DNA of 64,000 nucleotides from CBDEVH01 sp965243565 (GTDB lineage Bacteria; Pseudomonadota; Gammaproteobacteria; Tethybacterales; Persebacteraceae): assembly GCA_965243565.1 (NCBI GenBank), contig OZ251571.1, positions 1,240,001 to 1,304,000 of the forward strand, in the 5' to 3' direction. Shown here one piece after another: positions 62,549 to 64,000 of the stretch. The notes beneath the pieces were generated by a model. That model did no database searches. It worked only from the letters and a program-made list of their open reading frames with translations, and was not told the DNA's origin. The first letter of the stretch is position 1, and every line of letters starts with the position of its first letter. A program made the position numbers and the translations under genes.

Positions 62549-63622
62549 TTATTTTTTAAAAAATGTAGATAAGTGCTTTATAAATACATTGATAGCATTG
62601 TCGTCAATGTCCAAATGCGTGACCAAACGTATTTGTTTTTCACCACCACCTAATAAAATCCCTTGTTGTCGCATGTATTGATATAATTTATTGCCAATGT
62701 CGGCATCTTTTGCAAAAGGCAATTGCATAAATACCATGTTGGTTTCTACCAAATCTGTATCAACTATTATCTCGGGCACGGTTGCCAATTGTTCGGCTAA
62801 TCGCAGTGCTCGTTGATGATCGTCTTGTAGCCGTTGGACATGATTGTCCAATGCATAAAGCCCTGCTGCCGCCAACACGCCAGCTTGTCGCATACCACCG
62901 CCCAACATTTTACGCCAGCGTTTTGCACGATAAATAAATTTGGCATCGCCCACCAATACCGATCCTGCTGGTGCACCCAAACCTTTGGATAGACACAAAG
63001 AAACGCTATCGACAGAATGCACAATATTAGCCGCAGCAACATTTAGTTTGGTGGCGGCGTTCATCAGTCTCGCACCATCTAAATGCACCAATAACCCATG
63101 CTTACGCGCTTGTGCTGCACAAGCGTTAATTTGATTAACACTTTGTACACAACCCGATACCGTGTTTTCTAATGTTAATAAACGGCTTATCGGATAATGA
63201 AAATCATCGGGTTTTACTGTGCGGTTAATTTCCTCTATTGACAATGCGCCTTTTTTGTCCGTTGACATCGGAGCAAAAACCAAACCACCCAATACAGACG
63301 CTCCCCCTGCTTCGTCAATAAATATATGGTAGGCATCACCGGTTAGTATTTCTTCGCCACGCTGACAATGTGCAAGCATGGCACATAAATTGCTTTGGGT
63401 GCCGCTGCTAACAAATAAGCCTGCTTCTTTTTCAAGCAACTTGGCTGTTTGTGCTTGTAACTGGTTTACCATTGGGTCATCGTCATACACATCATCACCT
63501 ACTTGGGCGGATGCCATTGCCGCCCGCATTGCTGCTGTTGGGCGTGTAACGGTATCGCTACGAAAGTCGATAAAGTCTGATTGGGATAATGTTTTTTGCG
63601 TTAAATAGGGAGAATCGTGCAT
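62549..63622 (-). CDS. ltaE: Low-specificity L-threonine aldolase
   Basis: 357-residue PLP enzyme that splits threonine or allo-threonine to glycine and acetaldehyde. The N-terminal FRSDTVTRPTAAMRAAM, HIFIDEAGG and HLDGARLMNAA segments are typical, and SVSLCLSKGLGAPAGS contains the PLP lysine. Length matches. It lies 40 bases upstream of the YeeE gene and divergent from moaE across a 130-base spacer with no other gene. Confidence 0.93.
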   Translation of the reverse strand: MHDSPYLTQKTLSQSDFIDFRSDTVTRPTAAMRAAMASAQVGDDVYDDDPMVNQLQAQTAKLLEKEAGLFVSSGTQSNLCAMLAHCQRGEEILTGDAYHIFIDEAGGASVLGGLVFAPMSTDKKGALSIEEINRTVKPDDFHYPISRLLTLENTVSGCVQSVNQINACAAQARKHGLLVHLDGARLMNAATKLNVAAANIVHSVDSVSLCLSKGLGAPAGSVLVGDAKFIYRAKRWRKMLGGGMRQAGVLAAAGLYALDNHVQRLQDDHQRALRLAEQLATVPEIIVDTDLVETNMVFMQLPFAKDADIGNKLYQYMRQQGILLGGGEKQIRLVTHLDIDDNAINVFIKHLSTFFKK

Positions 63623-63752
63623 TGAAAGTCCTTGTTAAAATGAAGCGTATAAAATAGTATTGGCTAGACATTGTGTGTTTTTATGACACTCATCTATTGT
63701 ACTGTATTACTAAGTTTAAAAGATTGCGATTAATACAGTAGACTCATACGCT

Positions 63753-64000
63753 ATGACAGTGAATGAATCTTTGTTTTCAATCAGCGTACAAAATAATACG
63801 ATTGACATTGCCCATGAAATACAATGCTTGAGCGATATTGATAATATGGGTGCATTGGTAACGTTTAGCGGTTTTGTTCGGCATGATGATGGCGTTTGCG
63901 CAATGGAAATAGAACATTACCCCGCTATGACACAAACGGCGTTAGAAGATATTAGCAAGCAGGCAATAACGCGCTGGCGTTTGGAATATGTGCGTGTTGT
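63753..64000 (+). CDS. moaE: Molybdopterin synthase catalytic subunit MoaE, 3' end missing
   Basis: The first 82 codons before the window ends. The product starts MTVNESLFSISVQNN and shows MGALVTFSGFVRHD and MEIEHYPAMTQTALEDI, the conserved N-terminal region of MoaE, which inserts sulfur into precursor Z together with MoaD. The remaining part, including the usual HRxG segment, is outside the window. With moeA at the left end it supports molybdenum cofactor synthesis. No ribosome binding site is apparent before the ATG. Confidence 0.9.
   Translation, partial: MTVNESLFSISVQNNTIDIAHEIQCLSDIDNMGALVTFSGFVRHDDGVCAMEIEHYPAMTQTALEDISKQAITRWRLEYVRV

Overview
The window is dense, moderately AT-rich bacterial chromosome with no intergenic stretch longer than about 260 bases. 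Gene content points to a sulfur-oxidizing gammaproteobacterium: a periplasmic thiosulfate-oxidation locus (soxXYZAKB) with a flavocytochrome-type flavoprotein and a thiosulfate-type YeeE/YedE transporter, YgfX/YgfZ, a DUF3579 gene beside argF/argG, and the nusA-infB-rbfA order. Two exported ankyrin-repeat proteins suggest contact with other organisms. This taxonomic reading is inference from gene families, not from a marker-gene comparison.

Layout: 0-4.4 kb (+) carries the end of uppP, then fumC, moeA and gap. 4.4-8.4 kb holds dapD, a membrane protein of unknown function, a GFA-like zinc protein and the divergent pair ygfX/ygfZ, whose start codons overlap. 7.9-12.6 kb (-) is the translation operon nusA-infB-rbfA. 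12.8-14.3 kb (+) is an SDR oxidoreductase plus thiE. 14.3-18.7 kb looks accessory: two tandem ankyrin-repeat proteins, a frameshifted TauE/SafE exporter and a tRNA-Ser(GGA) with damaged stems. 18.7-22.4 kb (-) is argF-argG and a gamma-glutamyltransferase-like hydrolase. 22.5-25.2 kb (+) is DUF3579, cysM, a PolB-type exonuclease and a rhomboid. 25.2-33.2 kb (-) is a catabolic block: etfB-etfA-ETF:quinone oxidoreductase, an omega-aminotransferase and gltD, preceded by enoyl-CoA hydratase and 3-hydroxyacyl-CoA dehydrogenase. 33.5-36.5 kb (+) is guaB-guaA. 36.6-41 kb holds a NIF3-like protein, an Ldh-type oxidoreductase, a PrcB-like lipoprotein and the fmdB-rdgB-hemW run. 41-46.3 kb (+) is truB, ald, a glutamine-synthetase-like ligase, ridA and an M48 protease. 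Then come tRNA-Leu, tRNA-Val and hemF. 47.4-51.6 kb (+) is an overlapping operon of three membrane proteins (DUF368/PopT-like, nucleoside-recognition, ComEC). 51.6-54.1 kb holds a DegS-like protease, tRNA-Ser(TGA) and a BaiN/YhiN flavoprotein. 54.2-62.5 kb is the sulfur-oxidation region. The window ends with ltaE and the start of moaE.

Functional picture: thiosulfate oxidation by SoxXA/YZ/B without SoxCD in view, served by SoxF, two thioredoxin-fold exported proteins and a thiosulfate-type transporter, sits beside an ETF-linked amino/fatty-acid oxidation module that feeds the quinone pool. Amino-acid metabolism genes (ald, GS-like, ridA, aminotransferase, gltD, argFG, dapD, cysM, ltaE) are numerous. 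The least ordinary features are the ankyrin pair and the damaged region next to tRNA-Ser(GGA), the paired single- and double-thioredoxin proteins beside the sox genes, and several candidate operators and leaderless starts. No CRISPR array, transposase or prophage gene was seen.
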